From an uncultured Desulfobacter sp. (GTDB lineage Bacteria > Desulfobacterota > Desulfobacteria > Desulfobacterales > Desulfobacteraceae): a DNA stretch of 64,000 bases. The DNA lies in contig NZ_OY781882.1 in assembly GCF_963677125.1 (NCBI RefSeq), positions 1,310,501 to 1,374,500 of the forward strand. Reading direction: 5' to 3'. Below, piece by piece: positions 1 to 10,700 of the stretch (its first letter is position 1; each line of letters begins with the position of its first letter). Below the pieces are notes generated by a model. That model was not told where the DNA came from, ran no database searches, and saw only the letters and a list, made by a program, of their open reading frames with translations. The position numbers and the translations under genes were made by a program.

Positions 1-84
1 AAAGGCGGTTAAATTTGAATTGATTTCAATATCACAAAAACATGTCGTGGAAATATGAAACAAATATCGAAAAGGAGTCCGAAC

Positions 85-579
85 ATGGCTTACAATTATA
101 ATGCAGCAGAAGCATTCGAAATGGCTATCCAGATTGAAAAAAATGGGGCAGCTTTCTACAGAAAGGCAGCCGCTCTTCAAACAAAAGATGAAGACAAAAA
201 GTTTCTTGAAACAATTGCAAAAATGGAGGATCGACATCAAGGAGGGTTTGAAGAAATGAAAACCGCTTTGTCAGATGCGGAGAAAAGCCAGACGGTGTTT
301 GATCCAAATGAAGAAATGTCATTGTATTTGAAAGCCATGGCCGATGCCCATGGTGGCGAAGGTAACCCAGATGTGACAGCGCAACTTACGGGTGAAGAAT
401 CTATGACCCAAATTATTAAGACGGCCATTGATTTGGAAAAGGAATCGATTTTATTTTACATCGGGCTTAAAGATATGGTTCCGCCAAAACTGGGGCGTGA
501 AAAGATAGATGAGATTATTCAAGAAGAACAAAAGCATGTTGCTCAACTCACAGGCTTTCTTAACAAAGCTGAAGGTTAA
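85..579 (+). CDS. Rubrerythrin-like ferritin-fold protein
   Basis: A 164-aa ferritin-like four-helix protein of the rubrerythrin/COG1633 type. Expected diiron ligands are visible: an early Glu in the AIQIEKNGAAFYRKAA helix, an ExxH in MEDRHQGGF, a second Glu in AIDLEKESILFY and a second ExxH in EEQKHVAQL. There is no C-terminal rubredoxin CxxC domain, so it is a short rubrerythrin-like form. Members of this family act in peroxide detoxification or iron handling in anaerobes. The start at 85 is chosen because AAGGAGT lies at about 72-78; an upstream in-frame ATG at 55 has no such site. A G-rich hairpin follows at about 632-669. Confidence 0.85.
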   Translation: MAYNYNAAEAFEMAIQIEKNGAAFYRKAAALQTKDEDKKFLETIAKMEDRHQGGFEEMKTALSDAEKSQTVFDPNEEMSLYLKAMADAHGGEGNPDVTAQLTGEESMTQIIKTAIDLEKESILFYIGLKDMVPPKLGREKIDEIIQEEQKHVAQLTGFLNKAEG

Positions 580-631
580 CGGGGTGAAACTGCTGCAAAT
601 GATCACAATCTATTAGTGCAAATAAGGGTAT

Positions 632-669
632 GGGGGGCTGATGTTAAAATTAAAGGCATCAATTCCCCC
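632..669. terminator. Candidate hairpin between convergent genes
   Basis: GGGGGG..GATG pairs with CATC..CCCCC around an A/T-rich loop. It lies between the plus-strand rubrerythrin-like gene and the minus-strand DUF2235 gene. The T-tract is poor, so this is only a candidate terminator. Confidence 0.4.
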
Positions 670-698
670 TGCCCTGTATAAAACCTTTATACCTTAAT

Positions 699-1736
699 TT
701 ATACACCGACATCCAAATCTTCCCAACCGTAATTTTCTACCAATTCCTTTAATTTCGGTGGTCGGTAGTCGGGGTCCGTCTCGTACCGCAATTTTACGCT
801 TGGGTGTATTTTTGTTGGTTTATCTTTCATTACGAGCGGTCTATGTAGAGGGGATTTGAATCGATAAACATGGTTGCGGGACTTATGCAATTTGCCTTGA
901 CTACCATCAGTTATGTTGGTCCGAAGATGCGGCTCTATGCCCAGACCGGCAGCTTGCGCTTCGTCCAGCATCCATTCAAGAGTGGTGTCAGATGACCGGA
1001 TTCCGTTTTCCTTGTCAGGTGGGTACGAGCCTCCGATGTCCGTATGAACGCCTGCGAACCAGACCTGTTTTAAATCGATCCCAGGTCTACTAAGCCAAAT
1101 TGTGGGTTCGAAATCCTCACGTTGCTCATCAATTGCCATTGCGTGTCGAGCAATCGATATGTTTGCCCCCATCTTGGTATCATAGAACTCGTCATGGCTT
1201 TCAAACAACCCCATAAAGCTGAAAGGAATACCCAACGCGCCAACGGTGTCCCAGACACCTATAAAATGAACATTACGCGAGGGATGGCTATACTTATTCC
1301 TGAAATCTAAAGCCGCAGTCTCTTCTGGACGGTTTTTCTTTACCGGACTTTTATAAATCTTCCAAGCTTCGGCAATAAGACGGGCCTCAGAACGTTTCAA
1401 AATGCCACAGTTATTAATAAAACCGCTTAGGGCTCTCACGGTATATGCGCCTCTGCTGAAGCCAAACAGAAATATCTTGTCTTCAGGAGCATAATTCTGA
1501 ACTATGTAACGATATCCATCCATTATGTTCTTATGAATTCCGCGACCAGTCGCCCCGGCACTAACGTTGCTGTGATAAGAACCTAAACCCCAATCGTAAA
1601 AGACATGCTGCTTGACGCCATCGGCGGAAGGTTTAATGGCACGGGACAGTTTCAATACATTGGTCGGGAAATCTTTTTGGATGTCCTCTTCCGGGCGGTT
1701 CCAAGTTCCATCTGCACAAATAACTATATTTGCCAT
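699..1736 (-). CDS. DUF2235 alpha/beta-hydrolase (Tle1-like phospholipase family)
   Basis: About 345 aa. The N-terminus IVICADGTWNRPEED and the nucleophile motif FLFGFSRGAYTVRAL (GxSxG form) are diagnostic for DUF2235. GVWDTVGALG and FAGVHTDIGGSY supply further conserved blocks with the expected Asp and His. The family includes type VI secretion phospholipase effectors (Tle1), but no VgrG, Hcp-tube or PAAR gene is visible here, so the role is open. The start at 1736 follows an AAGGAG at good spacing and is preferred over two Met codons just upstream. It lies head-to-tail with the amidase gene, which is a second possible envelope-attacking enzyme. Confidence 0.85.
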   Translation of the reverse strand: MANIVICADGTWNRPEEDIQKDFPTNVLKLSRAIKPSADGVKQHVFYDWGLGSYHSNVSAGATGRGIHKNIMDGYRYIVQNYAPEDKIFLFGFSRGAYTVRALSGFINNCGILKRSEARLIAEAWKIYKSPVKKNRPEETAALDFRNKYSHPSRNVHFIGVWDTVGALGIPFSFMGLFESHDEFYDTKMGANISIARHAMAIDEQREDFEPTIWLSRPGIDLKQVWFAGVHTDIGGSYPPDKENGIRSSDTTLEWMLDEAQAAGLGIEPHLRTNITDGSQGKLHKSRNHVYRFKSPLHRPLVMKDKPTKIHPSVKLRYETDPDYRPPKLKELVENYGWEDLDVGV

Positions 1737-1820
1737 TGTCATATCTCCTTGTTCCAAAGGTGTAATTTTTAATGCTATATTGATATAATCTTCACACCCT
1801 ATCGAGTATGCGTTATTGAT

Positions 1821-2651
1821 TCATTTTCTGTCTATATAACGACCATGAACCCAGCCAACGATATCCATTTCATTATTGACAATATCAAGAACATCCACCT
1901 TCCGCCACAAACCCTGTGATTCAAGAATGGCAAGGCTTGTTCCTTTAGGTAACGGTGATACTTCATCGAACTTCTCAAATTCCGTACCGGGCCCTTTACG
2001 GATATTTAGATCCGTCTTGGTTTCAAATACTTCCTCTGCCTCATCACTATCACGTCCGATAATCAAGCTTTGGAAAGCAGTCATCGGAAATGCGGGGCCG
2101 GGATCTTTCTTCCTTCCAGGCGCGATATCCTCGTGACCCACCACTTCCTCTATGTCATAGTGCCGTACCAATGCCAGCGAGACCTCCCGTGTTACCTCCA
2201 GCTGTATTTCTGTATAGGTATGCCAGCCGACTGACGAATTGCCAAAACCATCGGATAGAATGAACACTTCTGTGTCAGGAACCGGCCGCCCCCATGAAGT
2301 TCGCCAATTTCCATGTGCGCCTTTAAGAATGCCGGGATTATCTAATTCGATACCTATTGAATGGCTATTGAGCCCTTGAATCCCTCGCCACTCGCTTCTC
2401 CCGGCATGCCACGCTTTACGATTAAAATCGACTAATTGTGTGATTGATCCATCACGACCGATTACCAGGTGTGCTGAAGCTTTAGCATCTCGGTTCGTTA
2501 ACCAGCTGACTGAACTTGAAGCGCTTGCACCAGCCGTGTAGTGCATCACTAAGAATCTGGGTTTTATTGTTCCACTGCTTTGATTAGGACTTCGAACATA
2601 AGAAATCTTAGAACCATCGTCTCTGTATAACCTATGTGCTTTAATTTTCAT
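1821..2651 (-). CDS. N-acetylmuramoyl-L-alanine amidase with C-terminal SH3 domain
   Basis: About 276 aa. The amidase_2 (AmpD/PGRP-type) fold is indicated by VMHYTAGAS (first zinc His), HAGRSEWRG, and GHEDIAPGRKKDPG (second His and downstream polar residues). The C-terminal part, with DLNIRKGPGTEFE, is a bacterial SH3 cell-wall-binding repeat. It would cleave the MurNAc-L-Ala bond of peptidoglycan. No signal peptide follows the chosen start at 2651 (MKIKAHRLY); a longer reading from 2726 would begin inside an inverted-repeat element and is less likely. No strong ribosome-binding site is visible. It is upstream of the DUF2235 gene in the same direction, about 85 bp apart, so the two may be co-transcribed. 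Confidence 0.85.
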   Translation of the reverse strand: MKIKAHRLYRDDGSKISYVRSPNQSSGTIKPRFLVMHYTAGASASSSVSWLTNRDAKASAHLVIGRDGSITQLVDFNRKAWHAGRSEWRGIQGLNSHSIGIELDNPGILKGAHGNWRTSWGRPVPDTEVFILSDGFGNSSVGWHTYTEIQLEVTREVSLALVRHYDIEEVVGHEDIAPGRKKDPGPAFPMTAFQSLIIGRDSDEAEEVFETKTDLNIRKGPGTEFEKFDEVSPLPKGTSLAILESQGLWRKVDVLDIVNNEMDIVGWVHGRYIDRK

Positions 2652-2655
2652 AATT

Positions 2656-2799
2656 AGTGTCTGAACGAAAACCTGGAAATTTTGTTGAGTACAAGGCGGC
2701 CTGAAATTAAAACCTTCGGAATACAAGGCGTATTTCGAGGATTATAATTTCAGGCCAACGCCGTAATCGGCAAAATTTACGGTTTTCGGTCGGGCACTA
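2656..2799. repeat. Imperfect palindromic element with matching termini, copy 1
   Basis: The ends are inverted copies: GTGTCTGAACGAAAACC at the left against GTGCCCGACCGAAAACC read from the right on the other strand, each continuing into an A/T-rich AAATTTTG. The interior is a second palindrome, GGCCTGAAATTA near 2698 against TAATTTCAGGCC near 2745. The right terminus is shared, inverted, with the element at about 23337. This looks like a small non-coding mobile or REP/MITE-like repeat. It abuts the amidase start, so it forms that gene's leader. Confidence 0.6.
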
Positions 2800-3220
2800 A
2801 TTAATATCCTTTTTTTGGTTAGATCCGTATCTGTTACTTATTACACTGAAGAAATCCTCCACATATAACAGTCAATCAGACAGAATGGGACAAATAGTGA
2901 CAGGCAAATTCTATCTATTCGTTTTTATGTGGAACGGTTTAGAGCAAAAATTCCATTTAATTGAAGATTAACCACTTCCCCATTTTTCTGCAAAGTATAG
3001 ACCATGACCATTCCCTATAGATTCAAGTGACTTTTAGTCAAAATTAGCTTTTTAGGCGATAAGGCCAATAGCTTCTGAATAGAAACCTCAATCCTGTTTC
3101 AGACGGACCCGTAAAATAATGAGGCCAAGGTCTTGTACAAGAATAATGATTCGCAAAATCGATTCTTTATGGTCGCATTTATGCTCATGTTTAGTTTTTA
3201 ATATAATCAACACATCCAAA
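2800..3220. other. Intergenic stretch, nothing recognised
   Basis: About 420 bp of A/T-rich sequence between the palindromic element and the 3' end of the PAS gene. No credible coding region, RNA or strong terminator was seen. Confidence 0.5.
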
Positions 3221-3844
3221 CTAATCATATTCTCTCTTTTTTTTTCTTTTGATATACCAGTCTTGATCACCATAAAGCTTGTCTGAGCACTCAGGGCAAA
3301 GACCGTGACTGAACTGTGCGTCAGAATGTGTTTCAATATATAGCTCTAAATTATTCCAATATCCTTTGTCATCACGTATTTTTTTACAAGAAGAACAAAT
3401 AGGCAACAATCCCGAAAGCATTTTGACCTCGGCAAGTGATTCTGACAGTTCTTCAATCAGTTTTTTATTTTTCATTTCTGAAAGTTTGAGTTCCGTAATA
3501 TCCGTGATCGTGGAAAAAAAACCAATCACCTCATCGTTTACTGCATGAGGTATCATTCTAACGCTAACGTATTTTTCTTCACTCTTGCGAACCGTTTTAT
3601 TTTCAAAATAAATGGATTGACCTTTGAGGACGGCTTGATAATTCGGCAGTGCTCGCTCATAAACATCAGAAGCCAAAATATCGCGGATATATTTGCCTTC
3701 TATTTCTTCTCTTTCTAATTCATACCAATCCATGTAGGCTTTATTGACAAAAACATACTGTAATTCGGAATTGATGTACACTATCGGTGTAAGGACACCG
3801 TCGAGCACGGTTAAAAAAACTTCGCTATTTTCATTACGGTTCAT
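3221..3844 (-). CDS. PAS-domain protein with C-terminal zinc-ribbon-like tail
   Basis: 207 aa. Residues ~10-125 form a PAS/PAC domain (LTPIVYINSELQYVFVNKAY at the front, GFFSTITDITELKLSE at the end). A short helical linker follows, then a cysteine-rich module: PICSSCKKIRDDKGYW, then FSHGLCPECSDKLYG, giving CxxC...CxxC. This tail is seen on many short PAS or GAF proteins of sulfate reducers and may bind a metal. There is no kinase, GGDEF or other output domain, so it probably signals by protein contact. It is monocistronic, and its start at 3844 faces a long empty region. Confidence 0.75.
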   Translation of the reverse strand: MNRNENSEVFLTVLDGVLTPIVYINSELQYVFVNKAYMDWYELEREEIEGKYIRDILASDVYERALPNYQAVLKGQSIYFENKTVRKSEEKYVSVRMIPHAVNDEVIGFFSTITDITELKLSEMKNKKLIEELSESLAEVKMLSGLLPICSSCKKIRDDKGYWNNLELYIETHSDAQFSHGLCPECSDKLYGDQDWYIKRKKKREYD

Positions 3845-4541
3845 TATTCACCCAATTGGGCCAAAAACTTTCATCAGATTAAAAAGAAGAGAGCTATTTT
3901 AAGGATAATTTTGGGGACCTCCTGATTATTTATCCCACTCTCATTCTATATAACGCGCCAGATTGTTTCGGTCAACCAGAGTACGACTTTTCAAACTCGC
4001 TGATCCTTAGTTGGTGTTTCGTCATTAATCTGAATAGCCAATACGGAATGTTTCAGTTATTCATGAATTTCTGAAAATCACCGGCGAAAACCAATGATGG
4101 TTCTTTCTGAATTTTCGATGGAATACGGCCAGACAGGACTATCAGATCAAAGCTTTGAACTGATCATTAAAAAAGGCCTCGGGTCGTGCCAAGAACTTTC
4201 TTGCCTCATGTATCATATTGGAATAAAAGAATATTAAAAATCAACTATTGAAAATCAGTCATAATATTTTCGATTGCATTTTTCTGCCAGGAGTGATTAT
4301 TATCAATCTATCTGATAATACGCTCTTTAAAAAAAGGATCATCATTTTCAGTCAGTTTTCACTCAGAGATTCATATCTTCTTCTCTTTTTTTAAAATTGC
4401 GTTAAATACGCGGGATAAAACCGCTTCATAACCTTTTAATTTCGGGTTCTTTGGGAGGCTGACGGACAGCCCCCCAAAAAAAAATCCGTTATAATCAGAA
4501 AAAATCGAAAATAAAACGACTGAAAAATAAAGGAGAAAACC
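3845..4541. other. Intergenic region upstream of the Tc-like locus
   Basis: About 700 bp, A/T-rich, between divergent genes. The only clear structure is the hairpin at 4453-4475. No coding sequence was found. It must hold promoters for the PAS gene and the toxin genes, but no convincing -35/-10 pair stands out. Confidence 0.5.
4453..4475. repeat. GC-rich hairpin in the leader of the Tc-like locus
   Basis: GGGAGGCTG and CAGCCCCCC pair with one mismatch around ACGGA, and a run of nine A follows. It lies about 65 bp before the TcA-like start. The lack of a T-tract on the plus strand argues against a simple terminator for incoming transcription; it could be a leader hairpin or an old terminator. 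Confidence 0.4.
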
Positions 4542-7500
4542 ATGCAAGCCCAAATCAATGAAAATTTTGTGGTTTATCGTCCAAAAATGAGTGCTCTTGA
4601 TACATTATCTAAAGCCTACGAGACTTTAGACAGTCTAATGGATAAGAATAATAGTGATTCGAATCTAGCAGCACAAAAGTTAACTGCACAAATAAAGCTA
4701 CACTATGCAAAGGCCAACGAATTGTACTTTACCCTTCAGTATCAGGAAGCATTAAATGAATACAAAACGACCCAGGCTTTAATCTATAAGCTTATGAACC
4801 CATCTTTCAATCTTGGTGTAGAATTATATCCGGGCTTCGAATTACCCGTCACTGTAAAAACGTTTGAATCGACTTTAAAGTCCTGCTTAAAGATTTTAGA
4901 CGTCATGGTTAAACCAGTCTCTGAAAACCTTTTTGGATTGGATGAGGAGTCAATCCCCGATGAGATTGTTAATCCAATAGCCCCTTATGTGACGTTGGGT
5001 ATACAGACCGACAACAATATTGCTCCTGAAGTTATCCATGATACAGAAATGGGACTTGATTATGCTAATCTTCAGCAATGGGATAAAGCAGAACATTTAT
5101 TCACTCGTGCGTTAACCAAATTAGAAGGGGCGCAATCTAATGAAAAGAAAGCTGCAAAGGCATCCATTCAATTAAATCTTAGCAATGTACTCATTCAAAA
5201 TGAAAAGATTGATCAGGCAAAAACGATGATCAACAAAGCGATCAAAGGCTTCAAATCCGTTGGTGACAACATTAGCGTACCATTGGAAAAAACAAATTTA
5301 GAGTATAACAAACAGGTTAACTACTTATCCGGTAATTCAGTTGTCTCATTGAAATGGCAGGAAGGCAAAGAGATAGATATTAACGATGCCAAATCTGTTT
5401 ATTATGCAAATCGGATTACTGAAAATAGATTTGATCGAATACGGCCTAATTTCGAGCTGGATACGGATGTTGTATTAAACCTGCCCCATATGTATTCCTT
5501 CACCCTTCCCGTATGTATAGGGGATTGTTATCATCATCTGGGCGAATTTCAAAAAGCATTTAATCAGTATAAAAAAGCGTCGTCCTATCAATACATCAAT
5601 CAAGCATATGAGATACCTTCATTGTGGATGAAGATTGCTAAAAACTACCTGGAGTGGGGTGATTTTTATTATAAGGATTATAATCCGGAAGAAGCGATCA
5701 CTCAATATACTAAAGTAATAACCATTAAGGATACCGTACCAAATGATTCATTTTTATATAAAGGCGTAATGGATAACTATGGCAATAAGGTAGGAAGCTT
5801 AATTACTGATATCGACAATGCGGAAAAATCAACGTTAAATCCCAATATAATCACCATGATACTTGAAATTCGGACACACTTAACAAAAATTGCTGCCGGT
5901 CTTGATTTTACAGGCTTTCCGGCTGAGTATTTCCCGATTTTCAAATTCGATTATTTGCAAAGCATTACAAAATATTTTGCTAACCAGGCCGTTCAAGCGG
6001 AGCGAGAATACATTGGATTTTATTCCAAAGGTGAAGACGATGCTCTTACCAAGTTGCAATTACAACAGTCACTTGAAGTATCTTCAGCAGAAATTGAATT
6101 AAGTCAAAAGCAACTAGAATACGCTGAGGCTGAATTTCAGGTTACAAAGGAAAATATAGAATTGCTGGATGAAAGAATTCAAAATGCAAAGGATGCCAAA
6201 AACAAATATTCTGCTATAGCCTATGATTTGGCGCAACTTTCCGCTGCGAATGCTTTTGCCGCTGGTCCTGAGGGATATGAGGTAAGTTATTCTTACTACA
6301 GCCAAAAAGAAGGTAAAAATGTAACAGTATCAGGGAGTGATGCATATAAAGTAATGAAAGACATCGCCTTGAAAAAAGGTATGTTAAGTCGCGAAATGGA
6401 ATTATTAAATATGCAAAACAATATCGATGAAATGGAAAAAGCTAAAGATGTGGCCAAGGCGCAAAAAGAATCTGCCGGCGCCAGAGTGGATGTCGCAAAA
6501 GAACAAAAGAAAATCGCTAAAATGCGGAAAAAGCATGCGCAAAGTCTTCTTGATGCATTCGACAACCAGGTATTCACGCCTGAAGTCTGGTTTCAACTGG
6601 GATATCATATGTACAACATATCCAGATCGTATTTGTATTATGCCATTAATTTTGCCAAAAAAATGGAATCAGCCTATGAACTTGAAAATGGAATAAAAGT
6701 TCAGATCATAAAAAATGAGTACGATACTAATATAGTATCCGGTTTGCTCAGTGCCGATTACCTATTAAAGGATATTGATTATTTTGATGTGCATTACATC
6801 GGTACTGTAAAATCAAAAGATATTCCTGCCAAAAAAACCTACTCAATTTCACAATTAAATCCAATGGCTTTCGAGACAACTTTCAAGGAAACCGGCAAAA
6901 TTGATTTTAATACACCATTGGAATATTTTGATAGGGCATTTCCAGGCAGTTATTTGAGAAAAATAAAAAGAGTTGAAGTGGCTGTAGAAGGTATGGTTCC
7001 TACCGGAGGTGTAACCGGTGTGTTAAAAAATTCGGGATTTGCATTGGACCGAAAGAAAAACGGGACAACCTACTATCGTGTACAACCCTACGAAACGCTA
7101 TTTACGTCGGAATATCATATCAAGCAGGATGCATTTATTTTCCAGGGGAATAAAAAAGTATTGGATGTTTTTGAAAATACCGGTGTTTCAACCAATTGGT
7201 CGTTTGAGCTTTCCCCGTCTGTCAATAACGTTGATTTCAATCTGATATCTGATATTAAAGTCACCCTGTATTATTCAGCTCGCCATGATAGATTGCTGGA
7301 AAATAAAGTGAAAGAACAGTTGCCTGACACAGGTGAAAAATCGATGGTCGTACCATTTCAGTTGCTGTTTCCCGATGAATACTATTCTTTCCTCGATTCG
7401 GCGGAACTACCGTTTTCTTTGACGGATTCAGATTTTGCCTATAACGAAACAAATCTGAAAATTAAAAACCTTTCCATTCAAATCGTTACTGACGACAGTG

Positions 7501-7751
7501 TTTCGTCCAAAGGGATTACAGTTGAATTGAAAAACCTTGATCTCAACGTTGCAGCAGTTGCAAAAACAGATGACTCAGGAATAGTTAAAACTGATCCAAC
7601 CATTGCAGCAATAACATACAATACATTTCTTGATAAAAACTTGAGTGGAAAATGGAAAATAGCAATCAATGAAACTGAAACATTCAAGGCCAAATCAATA
7701 AACAGACTCTTTTTATTTGTTGAGTATGGATTTAAATACAGGGGGGTTTAA
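4542..7751 (+). CDS. Short TcA-like toxin-complex protein (TPR, coiled coil, TcB-binding region)
   Basis: 1069 aa, no signal peptide. Residues ~55-400 contain TPR-like helical repeats (for example LDYANLQQWDKAEHLFTRAL, YHHLGEFQKAFNQYKKA). Residues ~500-675 are two long charged coiled-coil stretches separated by a small Ala-rich segment (AQLSAANAFAAG). From ~745 the sequence resembles the C-terminal TcB-binding region of insecticidal TcA subunits: GKIDFNTPLEYFDRAFPGSY, LRKIKRVEVAVEGMVP, and a late FELSPSV and PFSLTDSDF pattern. True TcA proteins are about 2,500 aa; the N-terminal shell and receptor domains are absent and TPRs take their place. GGAG lies just before the start. The partner gene begins 3 bp downstream. 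Toxin function is inferred. Confidence 0.7.
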   Translation: MQAQINENFVVYRPKMSALDTLSKAYETLDSLMDKNNSDSNLAAQKLTAQIKLHYAKANELYFTLQYQEALNEYKTTQALIYKLMNPSFNLGVELYPGFELPVTVKTFESTLKSCLKILDVMVKPVSENLFGLDEESIPDEIVNPIAPYVTLGIQTDNNIAPEVIHDTEMGLDYANLQQWDKAEHLFTRALTKLEGAQSNEKKAAKASIQLNLSNVLIQNEKIDQAKTMINKAIKGFKSVGDNISVPLEKTNLEYNKQVNYLSGNSVVSLKWQEGKEIDINDAKSVYYANRITENRFDRIRPNFELDTDVVLNLPHMYSFTLPVCIGDCYHHLGEFQKAFNQYKKASSYQYINQAYEIPSLWMKIAKNYLEWGDFYYKDYNPEEAITQYTKVITIKDTVPNDSFLYKGVMDNYGNKVGSLITDIDNAEKSTLNPNIITMILEIRTHLTKIAAGLDFTGFPAEYFPIFKFDYLQSITKYFANQAVQAEREYIGFYSKGEDDALTKLQLQQSLEVSSAEIELSQKQLEYAEAEFQVTKENIELLDERIQNAKDAKNKYSAIAYDLAQLSAANAFAAGPEGYEVSYSYYSQKEGKNVTVSGSDAYKVMKDIALKKGMLSREMELLNMQNNIDEMEKAKDVAKAQKESAGARVDVAKEQKKIAKMRKKHAQSLLDAFDNQVFTPEVWFQLGYHMYNISRSYLYYAINFAKKMESAYELENGIKVQIIKNEYDTNIVSGLLSADYLLKDIDYFDVHYIGTVKSKDIPAKKTYSISQLNPMAFETTFKETGKIDFNTPLEYFDRAFPGSYLRKIKRVEVAVEGMVPTGGVTGVLKNSGFALDRKKNGTTYYRVQPYETLFTSEYHIKQDAFIFQGNKKVLDVFENTGVSTNWSFELSPSVNNVDFNLISDIKVTLYYSARHDRLLENKVKEQLPDTGEKSMVVPFQLLFPDEYYSFLDSAELPFSLTDSDFAYNETNLKIKNLSIQIVTDDSVSSKGITVELKNLDLNVAAVAKTDDSGIVKTDPTIAAITYNTFLDKNLSGKWKIAINETETFKAKSINRLFLFVEYGFKYRGV

Positions 7752-7753
7752 TC

Positions 7754-10700
7754 ATGGCAAAACCATCAGCAACCAACCCTGATATTCTTCCACTCCCCAA
7801 AGGAGGGGGAGGAATGAATTCAATAGACGAGTCGTTTAAAACAAATCTAAGTAGCGGTTCAGGCACCTACCAGGTTCCCATTGACCTGCCAAGAGGCGTT
7901 AATGATTTAAAACCCACTTTAAGCCTGAGTTATAGCACTGGCCAAGGAAACGGGGTTTTTGGTATGGGATGGGCCTTACCTGTTCCAAACATTCTGAGGA
8001 GCAACCGGAATGGACAACCAGCTTTTAATAATTCCACGGATATCTTTACTTTTGAAGGAAAAGAACTCATTCACATAGGCGAGTCTGTTTATCGTCCGGA
8101 TGTGGAAACAGATTTTTCTCGTATAAAAAAACTGGCAAAGGGTTGGGAAATTACCAGTAAGAACGGTTTACGTTTTTTGATTGGTACCACTGATAGTTCA
8201 TGCATGATTGTAAAAGATGAGAACAACAATGATCAAATTTTACAGTGGTTTGTAACGCAGATAATAGACACATACGGTAATACCATTCAATTTAAATATC
8301 AAAAAATAGGGGGTAATTTATACCTACAGGAAGTCCAATATGCCATTTATACGTTACACCTGACGTATGAGGACAGGGAGGACAAGTTTTCCGATTTCAG
8401 CAAAGGGTTAGAAATCAGAACCACCAAACGATGTTCAGCAATAATGCTTTCTATGAATACAGGCACCGTTGAACCTATAAAAAGATATAAATTAAAATAT
8501 GAAAGTTCCGCCTATAGCAACCTTTCATTGCTAAAAGAGATACTGCCAGTTGCTTTACAGACGAACGCAGGCATAACCGAAAAATTGGAACTTCCTCCGA
8601 TTCAATTTGGCTATACCGATTTCAATCCCCTTAAACACAAATTGGAATTGTTTGAACATCCGAAAGGGGCTATCCCTCCCCCATCCTTATTGGATAATGA
8701 TATTACTTTATTGGATTATAATGGTAATGGACTGCCCGGCATATTTGAAATGAATAACGGCAAAATACGATTTTGGGAAAACAATGGAAATCTACAATGG
8801 GAGACGCCTGAAACATATAAGGAAGTACCTTTGGCTGCGGACCTTAGTGATGACCGCATTACTTTTGCCGATTTGAATGGCTCAGGACTTGCGGATATGT
8901 TTTTAGTGGAATCGCCCACAACAGGCTATTTTCCTAATAACAGAAAAAAATGGGGCAGGAAAAAAACGTTTGATTATGCACCCCATTTTTCATTGAAAGA
9001 TAAAAATACTCGCTTATTGGATGTGGATGGTGATCTGCAGGTCGATGCCATGCATACGGATAACAAAGCATTCTACATTTACAAAAATAATAATGGGGAA
9101 AAGTGGCTGGCACCAAAGGTCATAAAACGCAAACATGACCGCGAAATTTTTCCTGATGTTAATTTTTCAGACGCTTCAATCCGCCTGGCAGATGTTGTTG
9201 GAGATGGGCGGCAGCATATCGTGCAAATTCATAGCAAAAGGATCGTTTTTTGGCCTAATCTGGGTAATGGGAATTGGGGTACCCGAAGAACCATAAAGAA
9301 CGCACCGAAACTTCCCCAAAATTATCAACCTGAAAGATTATTCCTGGTAGATATTGACGGAGACGGCCTTTCAGACATTGTATATGTTGATTACGACAGA
9401 GTCTATTGCTGGATGAATCAGTCAGGACATGCTTTTAGTGAAGCGATTGAAATCAAGGGAACGCCCCCCATGGCAAATGCTGCGATTGTTATTGCAGATA
9501 TGAAAGGGACTGGAACACAAGGCATCCTGTGGAGTTTTCATCAAAGTTTAAAAAATAATGTCAAATACAGATATCTTGAATTGGCCGGTGCCGAAAAACC
9601 TTACTTATTAAACAGCATCACTAATAATGCAGGTGTTCAAACTAAAGTTTTTTATTCATCTTCTGTGCAATTTAAAAGTGATGATCAGGTTCAAGAATCA
9701 TTTCTTCCGTTTCCGGTTAATGTGATTAGTAAAATAGAAGTGACTGATCCGGCTACAAACAATACTGCCATATCTGATTTTGAATACTATGATGGAAACT
9801 ATGACGCTGATTTCAAACAATTTTTAGGGTTTGGCAAAGCTGTTAAAATTGACCGCGGAGATGCCTCCGAACCATCATTGAAAACAATTTCCTATTTCCA
9901 TAATGATGATCCGGGACTTAAAGGGGCGCAATTCAAAACACAAATATTTGGAATCGATAATACGGCTTTGCAAGAAAAACCGTATAAGACAGAAGAAAAC
10001 ATCTATTCCGTAAAAACCATTGTGACAACCGCTGAAGGGAAAGCGGTTAAAGCGGTTAATCTTGAAAAAAATGTTAAGAAAAATTTTGAAAGAACAGATT
10101 CCTTTAATTCAATAACCCTGACTTTTGATTATGATGAATTTGGTAATAAAATCTCGGAAGTCAAAGAAACACTATGGCATGATGATGGCGGCGCACTACA
10201 AAGCCGTTATCTAAAAAAAGAAACAGAGTATGCAAAAAACACATCTAAATGGCTTGTTGGGTATCCCTGCCGCGTAATCACAAGAGATAGATTAAATAAC
10301 ATTATTGAAGGTAACATTACCTATTATGATGGTAATGAATTCATCGGTTTACCTGTTGGCCAGATTGATAAAGGTGGCGTGATGCGTGAAAGGCATCTGG
10401 CCATAACGGACAGCATATTAAACACCGTTTATCCTTCTTGGACACACGACATGGCCTCACTGGGGTATGTCTCAGATAACGATCCGGTATTGGGAGACGG
10501 GTATTATGTAGATAAAGTAGCCCAGAAAATAGATTCGAACGGAAATCCCACTGAAAGAAAAAATTCAAAGGGAAATAGTATCAAAATCGAATTTGACAGC
10601 TTTGGGATTTATCCGCTCAAAATTATTTCCCCCAACAATTTGATACAAACTACTGAATTCGAATACAAATATGGGTCTATTATAAAACAATATGACTATA

